DNA of 64,000 nt, taken from the NCBI GenBank assembly GCA_016182965.1, contig JACPFM010000162.1, forward strand, positions 1-64,000, in the 5' to 3' direction. Source of the DNA: Deltaproteobacteria bacterium (GTDB taxonomy: Bacteria > Myxococcota_A > Polyangia > Polyangiales > JADJMO01). Shown here piece by piece: positions 43,141 to 50,894 of this stretch (positions within the stretch are counted from its first letter, which is position 1; every line of letters begins with the position of its first letter). Made by a program: the position numbers and the translations under genes. The notes under the pieces were generated by a model. The model had not been told where the DNA came from, did not search any database, and was given only the letters and a program-made list of their open reading frames with translations.

Positions 43141-43395
43141 GTCGGAGAATGCCCCCGGACTGAAGTCCGGGGCACCGACTGCACCTCAAGTCCTTCGGAC
43201 TTCACCGCCTCGCGAGACTGGCTCGGGGCTGTCGCCGCAAGCACGTCCATCGGCGAACGGGCCAAAGAAACAGGGGTGCCGGCGACTTCACTGGGCCCGT
43301 CGACCGCGTCACTTCCTCGAGAGCGAGCAGCTCGTAGCCCGGAGGGCTTCGCCCGGCTGTCGGTGCCCCGGACTTCAGTCTGGGGGAATCCCTGA
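43141..43395. mobile_element. MITE-like element with 38-bp imperfect inverted ends
   Basis: The arms (43141-43179 and 43359-43395) share ACTGAAGTCCGGGGCACC and begin with GTC. The interior (about 180 bp) has no gene. The right arm sequence recurs at 92-130, showing a family. It lies in a 392-bp gap between the RlpA-like and vWA genes that holds nothing else. Confidence 0.75.
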
Positions 43396-43476
43396 CAGCT
43401 CCTGACTGCGAAAATCTCTCCCGCGAGCGTGCGCGCACCCGCTCCGCTCGCTACCCTACGGGCCGCGGAGGTGGAG

Positions 43477-44553
43477 ATGCGGTCGCTGTTCGTCGTGTTC
43501 GCGGTCGGGGCGCTCGTCGGCTGCTCGGCAGGCAAAGGCGAGAACGTCGATCCCGGTCGGCTCGGGGGCGGCGGCGACGGCGGGCTCTCGATCGACGCCG
43601 GCGATCGAGACGGCGGCTTCACCGGAGGCGGCGACGACGCGGGCGGCTCGTCGTGCGCAGCCAAGAGCTTCGCCGCCGAGCCCTCCATCGCGCCGGTCGA
43701 CATCGTGTGGGTCGTCGACTCGAGCGGCAGCATGGACAACGAGGCGAAGCGCGTGCAGGACAACCTGAACGAGTTCTCCACCGCGATGGGCAAGGTCGGT
43801 ATCGACTGGCACGTCGTGATGATCACCTCGTCGGCGTTCGTGAAGGTGCCGCCGCCGCTCGGCACGAGCCCGCAGTACATGTTCATCGATCGGATGGTGA
43901 ACTCGAACGAGCCGCTGCAGGTGCTGCTCGACGAGCACCCCAAGTACGGCTCGTTCCTGCGGCCGCTCGCGGTCACCCACCTCGTCGGGGTCACCGACGA
44001 CGAGAGCGATCTCGCCGCCGAGGCCTTCTACAAGGCCATGCAGGCGAAGCTCGGAAAGCACTTCAAATTCCACGCGATCGCGTCGGAGAAGGTCGCGCCG
44101 ACGTTCACCAACCCCGAGGGCGCGTGCCAGACCAGCGGGTGGCCGCCCGAGGGCGCCGCGGCGCCGGGCATCCAGTACTACAAGCTCGCCGACGCGACCG
44201 GCGGCCTCAAGTTCTCCATCTGCACGGCCGACTGGTCGGGCCTGTTCAAGACGCTGACCGCGGCGGTCGCCGTCGCGGCGAAGCTCCCCTGCACCTTCAC
44301 GCTCCCCAAACCCGAGTCGGGCGAGATCGATCCGACGAAGGTCAACGTCGTCTTCACGAGCGGCAGCGGCGCCAAGGACACGCTGGTGTACGTCGGCAAC
44401 AAGGACGCCTGCACCGCGGCCGGCGGCTGGTACTACGACGATCCCGCCAAGCCGACGGCGGTCAACCTCTGTCCGTCGACGTGCACCACGGTGAGCGGCG
44501 ACAAGGCGGGCAAGGTCGACGTGGCCCTCGGCTGCGCCACGCGCATCAAGTAG
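43477..44553 (+). CDS. von Willebrand A-domain lipoprotein
   Basis: The 358-residue protein has a signal with lipobox ALVGCS, a Gly/Asp-rich linker and a vWA domain whose metal site shows VVDSSGSMDN (the DxSxS motif). Several disulfide-type cysteines lie near the end. It resembles Myxococcota adhesion or surface-display lipoproteins. It is convergent with the methyltransferase gene, only 3 bp separating the two stops. No binding partner can be named. Confidence 0.82.
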   Translation: MRSLFVVFAVGALVGCSAGKGENVDPGRLGGGGDGGLSIDAGDRDGGFTGGGDDAGGSSCAAKSFAAEPSIAPVDIVWVVDSSGSMDNEAKRVQDNLNEFSTAMGKVGIDWHVVMITSSAFVKVPPPLGTSPQYMFIDRMVNSNEPLQVLLDEHPKYGSFLRPLAVTHLVGVTDDESDLAAEAFYKAMQAKLGKHFKFHAIASEKVAPTFTNPEGACQTSGWPPEGAAAPGIQYYKLADATGGLKFSICTADWSGLFKTLTAAVAVAAKLPCTFTLPKPESGEIDPTKVNVVFTSGSGAKDTLVYVGNKDACTAAGGWYYDDPAKPTAVNLCPSTCTTVSGDKAGKVDVALGCATRIK

Positions 44554-44556
44554 CGG

Positions 44557-45276
44557 TCACTTCTTGCCGACCACCACGTACTGATCCGGGAGCTCCGATT
44601 TCACGACGCTCGCCGTGAGGCCGCCGGCGCCGAGCTCTTCGACCACCGTCTCTTTGGCGACGCGGTGCTCCTTGGGAGGGCCGTGCGACGACTCCATGGT
44701 GAAGTCGATCACGAAGACCATGCCGCCGGGCTTCAGGCCCTTGGCGAGCTTGACCGAGTACGCCTTGCGGGCTTCGATGTGGTGCCAGGTGTCGACGATC
44801 AGCGCGCGATCGACGGTGGCCTCGCCGAGACCGGGATCGTCGGGCGCGATGACGCGGGCCTCGACGTTGCCGAGCTTCTCCTTCTCGGCGCGCTCCTTGA
44901 CGTAGCGGATCATCTCCGGCTCGACGTCGAGCGCGAGCACCTTGCCCTTGGTGCCCGCCGCCAGCGACAGCAGCGGCAGGAAGTAGCCGGTCCCGGTGCC
45001 GATGTCGGCGACGGTCGCGCCCGCGTCGATCTTCATCAGGGTGATGACGTGCGCGGGCTTCTGCCAGGCGTCGCGCGCCGGGTCGTCGAACACCTTGGCC
45101 CACTTCTCCGGCTCGTCGAAGCGATGGTGGACCGGCCCGCCGTGGGCGTGCCCGCCGTGCCCGTGCCCGGGGCCGTGCCCGGGGCCGTGCGGAGCGGCCG
45201 GCTGGACCGGTTTGTTCGAGCCGCCGCAGGCGACGAGGAACGAAACGGCGACGGGAGCGAGGCGACGAAGGACCAT
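44557..45276 (-). CDS. His-rich lipoprotein with a SAM methyltransferase domain
   Basis: The 239-residue protein has a lipoprotein signal (SFLVAC) followed by an extremely His/Gly-rich segment (HGPGHGPGHGHGGHAHGG). A class I methyltransferase fold follows with VADIGTGTGYF as the SAM-binding loop, LALDVEPE, and a TWHH active-site-side motif. Methyltransferases of this kind are expected in the cytosol, where SAM is available. Why one carries an export signal is not explained by the sequence. It may be a metal-binding envelope protein that has kept the fold. Confidence 0.72.
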   Translation of the reverse strand: MVLRRLAPVAVSFLVACGGSNKPVQPAAPHGPGHGPGHGHGGHAHGGPVHHRFDEPEKWAKVFDDPARDAWQKPAHVITLMKIDAGATVADIGTGTGYFLPLLSLAAGTKGKVLALDVEPEMIRYVKERAEKEKLGNVEARVIAPDDPGLGEATVDRALIVDTWHHIEARKAYSVKLAKGLKPGGMVFVIDFTMESSHGPPKEHRVAKETVVEELGAGGLTASVVKSELPDQYVVVGKK

Positions 45277-45379
45277 GCGTGCTGGCTAGCACTGCCGGGC
45301 AGGCGGGGCACTGGCGACGCGCTGCGCTGTTTTCGACGGCGGCCGGTCCGCTGTACGTTCGTGAGCTCGGAGGGGCACC

Positions 45380-45892
45380 ATGCGTTTGTTCGTCGGATTG
45401 CTCGTCGTCGCCGCGGTCGGAAGCTCGGGGTGCAAGCTGCTCGAGAAGAAGGTCCCGGACGACATCGTGAAGAAGGCCGTGAGCGGGTCGCTGCGTCACA
45501 TGCCGAACACCGCCACCGCGATGTGCGGCGGCGACACCAAGGGGCTGATGAGCGCGACGGTCACGGTGAAGTCACGTGGCGAGAAGAGCACCGGCGTCGC
45601 GCACGTCGTCGGCAAGCCGTGGCCGGGCAAGGATCTGCCGTCGAGCTGCGAGGGCGACGTGGAGTTCGCCTTCTCGTACTCGACCAAGACGTACGGCAGC
45701 GGCAAGCGTCGCCGCACCGAGACGACCTGGTTCCTCGACAAGCTCAAGCTCGTCGCCGTGCAGACCGAGGGCGTGAAGCTCGCGAGCCAGTCCGAGGAGT
45801 CCAACGATCCCGACAAGGACGACGACGGCGACGACGACGACGACTCCTCGAAGACGAAGACGAAGAAGAAGAAGAGCTCCGACGACGAGTGA
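45380..45892 (+). CDS. lipoprotein with acidic/lysine-rich tail
   Basis: The 170-residue protein has a signal with lipobox GSSGC and a short globular domain with two cysteines and a YSTKTYGSGKRRR loop. The last 40 residues are alternating acidic and lysine runs (DKDDDGDDDDDSSKTKTKK), which suggests a flexible tail or ion binding. No family is recognised. It is convergent with the VCBS gene (12 bp between stops). Confidence 0.65.
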   Translation: MRLFVGLLVVAAVGSSGCKLLEKKVPDDIVKKAVSGSLRHMPNTATAMCGGDTKGLMSATVTVKSRGEKSTGVAHVVGKPWPGKDLPSSCEGDVEFAFSYSTKTYGSGKRRRTETTWFLDKLKLVAVQTEGVKLASQSEESNDPDKDDDGDDDDDSSKTKTKKKKSSDDE

Positions 45893-45904
45893 TCGTCGGC
45901 GCGG

Positions 45905-47542
45905 CTACTTGGGCGGGACGAAGCCGTTGCGGAGCCAGTTTCCGCGACCGGTGGGCCAGGGCAGGCACTTCGTCCCCGAGCCCTTCACCGTGTAGACGCG
46001 CACGCTCTCGACCTTGTCGACGGCGTCCTTGAGCGACACCACGATCTCGACGGTGCCGTCGCCGCCCACGTCGGCGAGCGTCGGCACCGGCATCGCGCCG
46101 CGGCCGGAGAGCTTCACCTCGTGGAGCTTCCGGCCCGACGCGTCGAGCACGAACAGCGCGCTCCGGTCCTTCTCGGTCGAGTAGGTCGAGAACACGATCT
46201 CGGGGATGCCGTCCTTCGAGAGGTCGCCGATCACCACGCCGCCGGTGAGGACCTTCGGGTCGGTGGTGTAGGTGAACGACCAGAGCTCCTTCGCGGCGGC
46301 GGAGACGGCGTGGATCTTCCCGTCGAAGCCGGCGAACACGAGCTCCGGGCCGGGCGACGACGCGTCGATGTCGGCGACCGAGAGCTGGTTGGTCGCGCCG
46401 ACGATGTTGCCGCCGAGATCCCACAGACCCGCGACGTAGCCGGGCACGTGGAGCGGCGTCTCCCACGCGGGGAGGCGGCTGCCGTCGCTCCGCACCACCC
46501 ACACCGCGACGCCCTTCTCGCGCGCGGTCTGCGCCGCGTTCTGCACGCTGGCGAGCATGATCACCTCGGGCTTGCCGTCGCCGTCGAGGTCCGCGATCGC
46601 GGGCGCCGTGTTGGTGAAGTGCGCCTGCAGCGCGGTCGCCTCGTTCGGCGCCCAACCCTGCTTCGCCTCCGACAGCGCGTGCAGGTAGCGGATGCCCGGC
46701 GTCTTGCGGGTGTTCTCGAACATGACGTGCGCGTCGAACGCCACGCCGCTGCCCTTGTGGAACGACGCGTAGGCGTTGTCGTGCGGCGCCACCACGTCGG
46801 CGGCGCCGTCGCCGTCGAGATCGCCGACCGCGAGGTTCTGGTCGTAGCAGCCGGCGAGGTAGCACTTGGTCGCGCCGCAGCCGCTCGTCGCCGTGGCGTT
46901 CGGCGGGAAGCCCAGCGCCGGCGCGCCGCTCCCCTTCCACGCCATCATCACGTCGGTCGGCGAGCCGTCGGCGAGCGCGCCGACGATCTCGAGCGCGCCG
47001 TCCTTGTCGACGTCACCGGCGGCGAGCGCGCGGATCTCGTCGAGCCAGGTCACCGGGAACCCCGGGACCACCGTGCCGGCGGCGTCGACGAGGTGGACCT
47101 TGCCGCGCGCGGCGACGGCGATCTCGAGCTTGCCGTCACCGAGGAAGTTCCCGACCACCGGGCTCGCCCAAATGCGACCGGCGGTGTCGTACCGCCATTT
47201 CAGCGCGCCGTCGGCGCCCCAGACCTCGAGCGCGGCGCCGCGCGGGGCGACGATCTCCATCTTGCCGTCGCCGTCGAGATCGACCACCGCCGGCGAGGCG
47301 AGCCAGCCCTCCTCCCAGCGATCCTTGAGGGTGAGCGAGAGCTCGGGGGCGGCGACCGCGGTCGAGCCGCCCTCCGCCTCGCACGCCGGCTTGGGCGGCG
47401 GCGGCGCGTCGGCGAGCGGGGCGTCGACGGCCGGCTGCACGTCGTCGCCCGCGTCGCCGGCCGGGCCGCCGTTGGTGTCGTTCGAGGAGCCGCCCCCGCA
47501 CGAGAGGACGCTTCCGAGGAGGAGGAAGGGGACGACGCGCAT
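45905..47542 (-). CDS. VCBS/FG-GAP repeat lipoprotein
   Basis: The 545-residue protein has a lipobox LSCGG signal and a Gly/Asp linker. At least five FG-GAP/VCBS-type repeats follow, with calcium-loop signatures such as DLDGDGKMEI, DVDKDGALEI, DLDGDGAADV and DLDGDGKPEV, predicting a seven-bladed integrin-like propeller exposed on the surface. A CxxC-poor C-terminal segment closes it. Such proteins act in adhesion or carbohydrate binding; no partner is suggested by the neighbours. Confidence 0.8.
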   Translation of the reverse strand: MRVVPFLLLGSVLSCGGGSSNDTNGGPAGDAGDDVQPAVDAPLADAPPPPKPACEAEGGSTAVAAPELSLTLKDRWEEGWLASPAVVDLDGDGKMEIVAPRGAALEVWGADGALKWRYDTAGRIWASPVVGNFLGDGKLEIAVAARGKVHLVDAAGTVVPGFPVTWLDEIRALAAGDVDKDGALEIVGALADGSPTDVMMAWKGSGAPALGFPPNATATSGCGATKCYLAGCYDQNLAVGDLDGDGAADVVAPHDNAYASFHKGSGVAFDAHVMFENTRKTPGIRYLHALSEAKQGWAPNEATALQAHFTNTAPAIADLDGDGKPEVIMLASVQNAAQTAREKGVAVWVVRSDGSRLPAWETPLHVPGYVAGLWDLGGNIVGATNQLSVADIDASSPGPELVFAGFDGKIHAVSAAAKELWSFTYTTDPKVLTGGVVIGDLSKDGIPEIVFSTYSTEKDRSALFVLDASGRKLHEVKLSGRGAMPVPTLADVGGDGTVEIVVSLKDAVDKVESVRVYTVKGSGTKCLPWPTGRGNWLRNGFVPPK

Positions 47543-47571
47543 GGTGCGCGAAGCCTAGCGCGATCTTCGTG

Positions 47572-47706
47572 GTCTAGAGTCTAGAGTCCAGAGTCCAGAG
47601 TCCAGAATCCGTCGTGATTCGGCCTCTGATTCGAGCCGGAATCACGACCATCGCGCCGGGTCAGGAGCCCTCGACTCTGACTCTGGACTCTAGACTCTAG
47701 ACTCTG
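47572..47706. repeat. paired heptad arrays around a hairpin
   Basis: GTCTAGA x2 and GTCCAGA x3 (47572-47606) face GACTCTG/GACTCTA copies (47673-47706) in inverse orientation. The spacer contains GTCGTGATTC and GAATCACGAC, a 10-bp perfect inverted pair extended by GGC/GCC. The TAG stop codon of the ATP-grasp gene lies inside the right array. Confidence 0.9.
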
Positions 47707-48557
47707 GACCGTCGTGCCGCGAAGCCGGCGGCGAAGCCCATCGAGTACCGCGCGTTGATCTCGCTCCGCGGCTGCAGTCGCAGCGCGGCGCCGTCGCGAA
47801 AGGTGAACGCGTCGACGCCGAAGGGGCCGAAGTAGCCGGCTGCGTGCAGCGCCTCGCCGACGGAGCGCACCTCCCGATCCAAGGCGGCGGCGACGTCGGA
47901 CGGCGGGTCGGTCACGCGCTCGGTCGCGAGCCACTGGCCGTGCGCGTCGCAGCGCTGGCGCACGAGCGCGCCGAAGATCGCCGAGCCGTCGACCGCGAGC
48001 ACGCCGTGGCGCGCCCACTCGGTGTCGACGGCGACGTTCGGCTCGATCATCACGCCGCCGCGGGCCACGAGGCCGCCGAGGAAGTCGAGGTCGTCGCCCG
48101 GCGTCACCACGCGGTGGCCGCGGCCGGACATCCCGAACGCCGGCTTGATGCGCCACGCCGAGCCGATCGGCGGCTGGGTGGCGAGCTTCTTGCGCGCGAC
48201 CTCGAGGTCGACGACGAAGGCGGCGCCGGGCAGCGTCGGGCCGAGCGCCGCGCAGAACGCGCGACCGTTCACGCGACGCAGCACCTCGACCGCCGGATGC
48301 GGCTCCGGGATCGCGCCCGCGCGAAGCAGCAGCGAGAGCGCGCGCGGCGTCGGACAGAACGCGCGCCCGGGGAGGCCGCGCGCCGAGTCGGGCGCGGAGG
48401 CGTCGTCGACCCGCACGTCGTCGGGGTCGAGGAGCGCGCGCGCGAGGCGATCGGCGTGCGGGCGCATCGCCGCGCGCACCGATCGGGTCGGCGCGTAGCG
48501 ATCTCCGGCGCCGAGCTCCAGATCGGCGTCGAGGTTGAGGACCCACGCGATCGCCAT
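47697..48557 (-). CDS. ATP-grasp-like protein
   Basis: The 286-residue protein has the glycine-rich lysine loop AWRIKPAFGMSGRGHRV, a DLDFLGG-type acidic stretch, GVMIEPNV and the closing EINARYSMGF, which fit an ATP-grasp ligase fold that joins a carboxylate to an amine or thiol. It lies 1 bp after the stop of a DUF455 ferritin-like gene, so the two are co-translated. The substrate is unknown. The last residues (SRV and stop) are encoded by a heptad repeat array, so the C-terminus may have been trimmed by array growth. Confidence 0.65.
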   Translation of the reverse strand: MAIAWVLNLDADLELGAGDRYAPTRSVRAAMRPHADRLARALLDPDDVRVDDASAPDSARGLPGRAFCPTPRALSLLLRAGAIPEPHPAVEVLRRVNGRAFCAALGPTLPGAAFVVDLEVARKKLATQPPIGSAWRIKPAFGMSGRGHRVVTPGDDLDFLGGLVARGGVMIEPNVAVDTEWARHGVLAVDGSAIFGALVRQRCDAHGQWLATERVTDPPSDVAAALDREVRSVGEALHAAGYFGPFGVDAFTFRDGAALRLQPRSEINARYSMGFAAGFAARRSRV

Positions 48558-48558
48558 G

Positions 48559-49356
48559 TCAGGGCTCGGACTCGCGCGGGCGGAAGCGCGCGAGCTCGTC
48601 GAGGAACGCCTCGGTCTGGCCGGCCCGCAGGCGCGCGTCGCGCTGCATCGGATCGCCGCGCATGAGCAGCGGCGAGAGCGGCGCGGGGAGCGAGCGACAC
48701 CACGTGTCGAAATCGAGGCCGCCGGTGAAGTGCTTGAACCAACGCACGCCGAAGCGCACGTGCGCGAGCTCCTCCAGCCCGACAAGCTCCTGCGCGCGCG
48801 CGCCCTCCTCGTCGCCGGCGGCCCGAAAGCGCGCGGCGAACTCCGCGCTGTGATCGAGGTTCGCGCTCTCGAGGCCGAGGCCCATCACCGCGACGAACGA
48901 CGCCGGATCGGGGCAGCTCGGCACGCGCGTCCAGAACCAGTCGCGCACGGGGAACTCGCCGACGCGGTGGCCGAGGCGCACGATCTCACGCTCGTACATG
49001 CGCATGTGGCGCACTTCGTCGAGCGCGATGCGCAGGAGGCCCTGCCGGAACTCGCGCGGCGCGTCGGCGAACGCGAGGAGCGCCCAGGCCATCAGCTCCG
49101 CCGCCTGCAGCTCGTGGTGGAAGAAGGTGTGCAGCGCCCGCGCGCGACCGAGCGGCGCCTTCAGGCCGCGCGTCTTCTCCGCGCGAGCGACGACGCGCAG
49201 CTCCGGCGGGCGCCCCGGCGACGTCAGGCGCCGCACCGGCGGACGATCCTCCCACCGCTCGGGCACGGAAGGCGGCGCGAGCTTGTGATCGAGCGTGGTC
49301 GCGAGGATGTAGTCCCACGCCCAGCGCTCGACGGTTCCGGCATCCGGCGGCTGCAT
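48559..49356 (-). CDS. DUF455 ferritin-like protein
   Basis: The 265-residue protein shows the four-helix ferritin-like pattern of DUF455: LHTFFHHELQAAELMAW, DEVRHMRMY and LEELAHVRFGVRWFKH supply Glu and His ligands for a dimetal site. Members of this family are linked to tRNA modification or metal-dependent hydroxylation, but the activity is not established. The ATG chosen begins the recognised domain. It forms a two-gene unit with the ATP-grasp gene, divergent from the next gene by 34 bp. Confidence 0.75.
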   Translation of the reverse strand: MQPPDAGTVERWAWDYILATTLDHKLAPPSVPERWEDRPPVRRLTSPGRPPELRVVARAEKTRGLKAPLGRARALHTFFHHELQAAELMAWALLAFADAPREFRQGLLRIALDEVRHMRMYEREIVRLGHRVGEFPVRDWFWTRVPSCPDPASFVAVMGLGLESANLDHSAEFAARFRAAGDEEGARAQELVGLEELAHVRFGVRWFKHFTGGLDFDTWCRSLPAPLSPLLMRGDPMQRDARLRAGQTEAFLDELARFRPRESEP

Positions 49357-49390
49357 CGCCGGACGCAGGGTAACGCGTATGCTCGTGCGC

Positions 49391-50458
49391 ATGCAGAGGC
49401 TCGCGATGGTCCTGTGCGCCGTGGCGATCGGTTGCTCGAGCGACGGAGGAGGCGACGGCACGAGCGGCGACGCGTCGACCGAAGGCGACACGGCGTCTCG
49501 GGAGGACACCGGCAGCACCGACGTCGAGGCCTCGATCGACGCCGGCGCCGATGCGGTCGCGGACGTCGCGGCCGACGCGCCGCCGGCCAGCGGACCGACC
49601 CTCGCCGGCTGCCCGATGTTCCCCGCAGACAACCCGTGGAACCGCGACGTCTCGGCCGATCCAGTCGACGCGCAGTCGACCTCGTACATCGCGGCGATGG
49701 CCCCCGCCAAGGCGGTCCATCCCGACTGGGGCGCCTCACCGTACGGCATCCCGTGGGTCACCGTGCCGGCGACCCAGCCGAAGGTGCCGGTCTCCTTCAC
49801 CTACGACGACGAGAGCGATCCCGGCCCCTACCCCATCCCGCCGGACGCCCCGATCGAGGGAGGCGCGGGCGCGACCGGCGATCGCCACGTGCTCGTGCTC
49901 CAGCGCGACACCTGCAAGCTCTACGAGCTGTTCGCGGCCGTGAAGTCGGGCTCCGGCTGGCAGGCGGGCAGCGGCGCGGTCTTCGACTTGCGCTCGAACG
50001 CGCTGCGCCCCGAAGGCTGGACCTCCGCCGACGCCGCGGGCCTGCCGGTCCTCCCCGGGCTCGTGCGCTTCGACGAGGTGAAGGCCGGGAAGATCGCCCA
50101 CGCGGTGCGCTTCACGATGGTCAACACGCAGCGCGCGTACATCCATCCGGCGACGCACTGGGCGAGCACCAAGACCGATCCGGCGCTCCCGCCGATGGGG
50201 CTGCGCGTGCGGCTGAGGGCTTCGTTCGACGCGTCGACGTTCTCGGCGCCCGGCAAGGTCGTCGTCGCGGCGATGAAGACGTACGGGATGCTCCTCGCCG
50301 ACAACGGCTCCGACTGGTTCGTCACCGGCGACACGCACGCCGGCTGGGACGGCGAGGTGTCGGCCGGCACGACCTACATGGACGCGCTGCTCGCCGATCT
50401 GCGCAAGGTGAAGGGGAGCGACTTCGAGGTCGTGAAGACCGGCACGATCTACAAGTGA
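49391..50458 (+). CDS. conserved secreted protein of unknown function (NPWNRD type)
   Basis: The 355-residue protein has a signal with lipobox AIGC and an Asp/Ser/Ala linker. A conserved domain follows beginning PADNPWNRDVS, with VSFTYDDESDPGPYPIPP, DRHVLVLQRDTCKLYEL and a final KTYGMLLADNGSDWFVTG. Related secreted proteins exist in actinobacteria and other myxobacteria, but no activity is known; an aspartate-rich surface and fixed Tyr/Trp residues suggest a sugar or polymer substrate. Its stop is followed after 32 bp by heptad repeats. Confidence 0.7.
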   Translation: MQRLAMVLCAVAIGCSSDGGGDGTSGDASTEGDTASREDTGSTDVEASIDAGADAVADVAADAPPASGPTLAGCPMFPADNPWNRDVSADPVDAQSTSYIAAMAPAKAVHPDWGASPYGIPWVTVPATQPKVPVSFTYDDESDPGPYPIPPDAPIEGGAGATGDRHVLVLQRDTCKLYELFAAVKSGSGWQAGSGAVFDLRSNALRPEGWTSADAAGLPVLPGLVRFDEVKAGKIAHAVRFTMVNTQRAYIHPATHWASTKTDPALPPMGLRVRLRASFDASTFSAPGKVVVAAMKTYGMLLADNGSDWFVTGDTHAGWDGEVSAGTTYMDALLADLRKVKGSDFEVVKTGTIYK

Positions 50459-50490
50459 CCCGGCCGGCGGTCGCGTCTCGCGAGGACCGG

Positions 50491-50612
50491 GTCATCAGTC
50501 GTCAGTCGTCAGTCGTCAGCGCGAGACGAGAGGAGGCGCGTCGCGCCCTGCCCTCTCTCTCTCGTCGCGGCTCGCGAGGACTGGGTCATCAGTCGTCAGT
50601 CGTCAGTTATCA
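50491..50612. repeat. 94-bp tandem duplication carrying GTCGTCA heptads
   Basis: Two 4-copy heptad arrays (GTCATCA plus GTCGTCA at 50491-50518; GTCATCA, GTCGTCA x2, GTTATCA at 50585-50612) lie 94 bp apart in a near-identical block containing CGCGAGACGAGAGGAGGCGC and CCCTGCCCTCTCTCTCT. This shows recent tandem duplication of an array with its flank. Confidence 0.85.
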
Positions 50613-50736
50613 GCGCGAGACGAGAGGAGGCGCGCCGCGCCCTGCCCTCTCTCTCTACTCCATCCGGGTGGCTGACGAGTAAGAGCATGTGATCGGACCG
50701 GCGCGGTTCCAAGGTCGAAGAAAGCTTCGAGCCAAC

Positions 50737-50890
50737 TGACGACTGACGACTGACGACTGACGACTGACGACTGACGACTGACGACTGACGACTGACGACC
50801 GACGACTGACGACTGACGACTGACGACTGACGACTGACGACTGACGACTGACGACTGACGACTGACGACTGACGACTGACGACTGACGAC
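50737..50890. repeat. 22-copy heptanucleotide array, TGACGAC
   Basis: Exactly 22 tandem copies of TGACGAC, one changed to CGACGAC, run to 4 bp before the stop codon of the minus-strand decarboxylase gene. It is the inverse of the GTCGTCA arrays to its left, so the transcript of either side could pair. Only one mismatch in 154 bp implies recent expansion. Confidence 0.97.
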
Positions 50891-50894
50891 TGCG

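Noticed and set aside
50737..50890. Possible CRISPR array
   Set aside because: The units are 7-bp direct repeats without spacers, so this is a simple tandem repeat.
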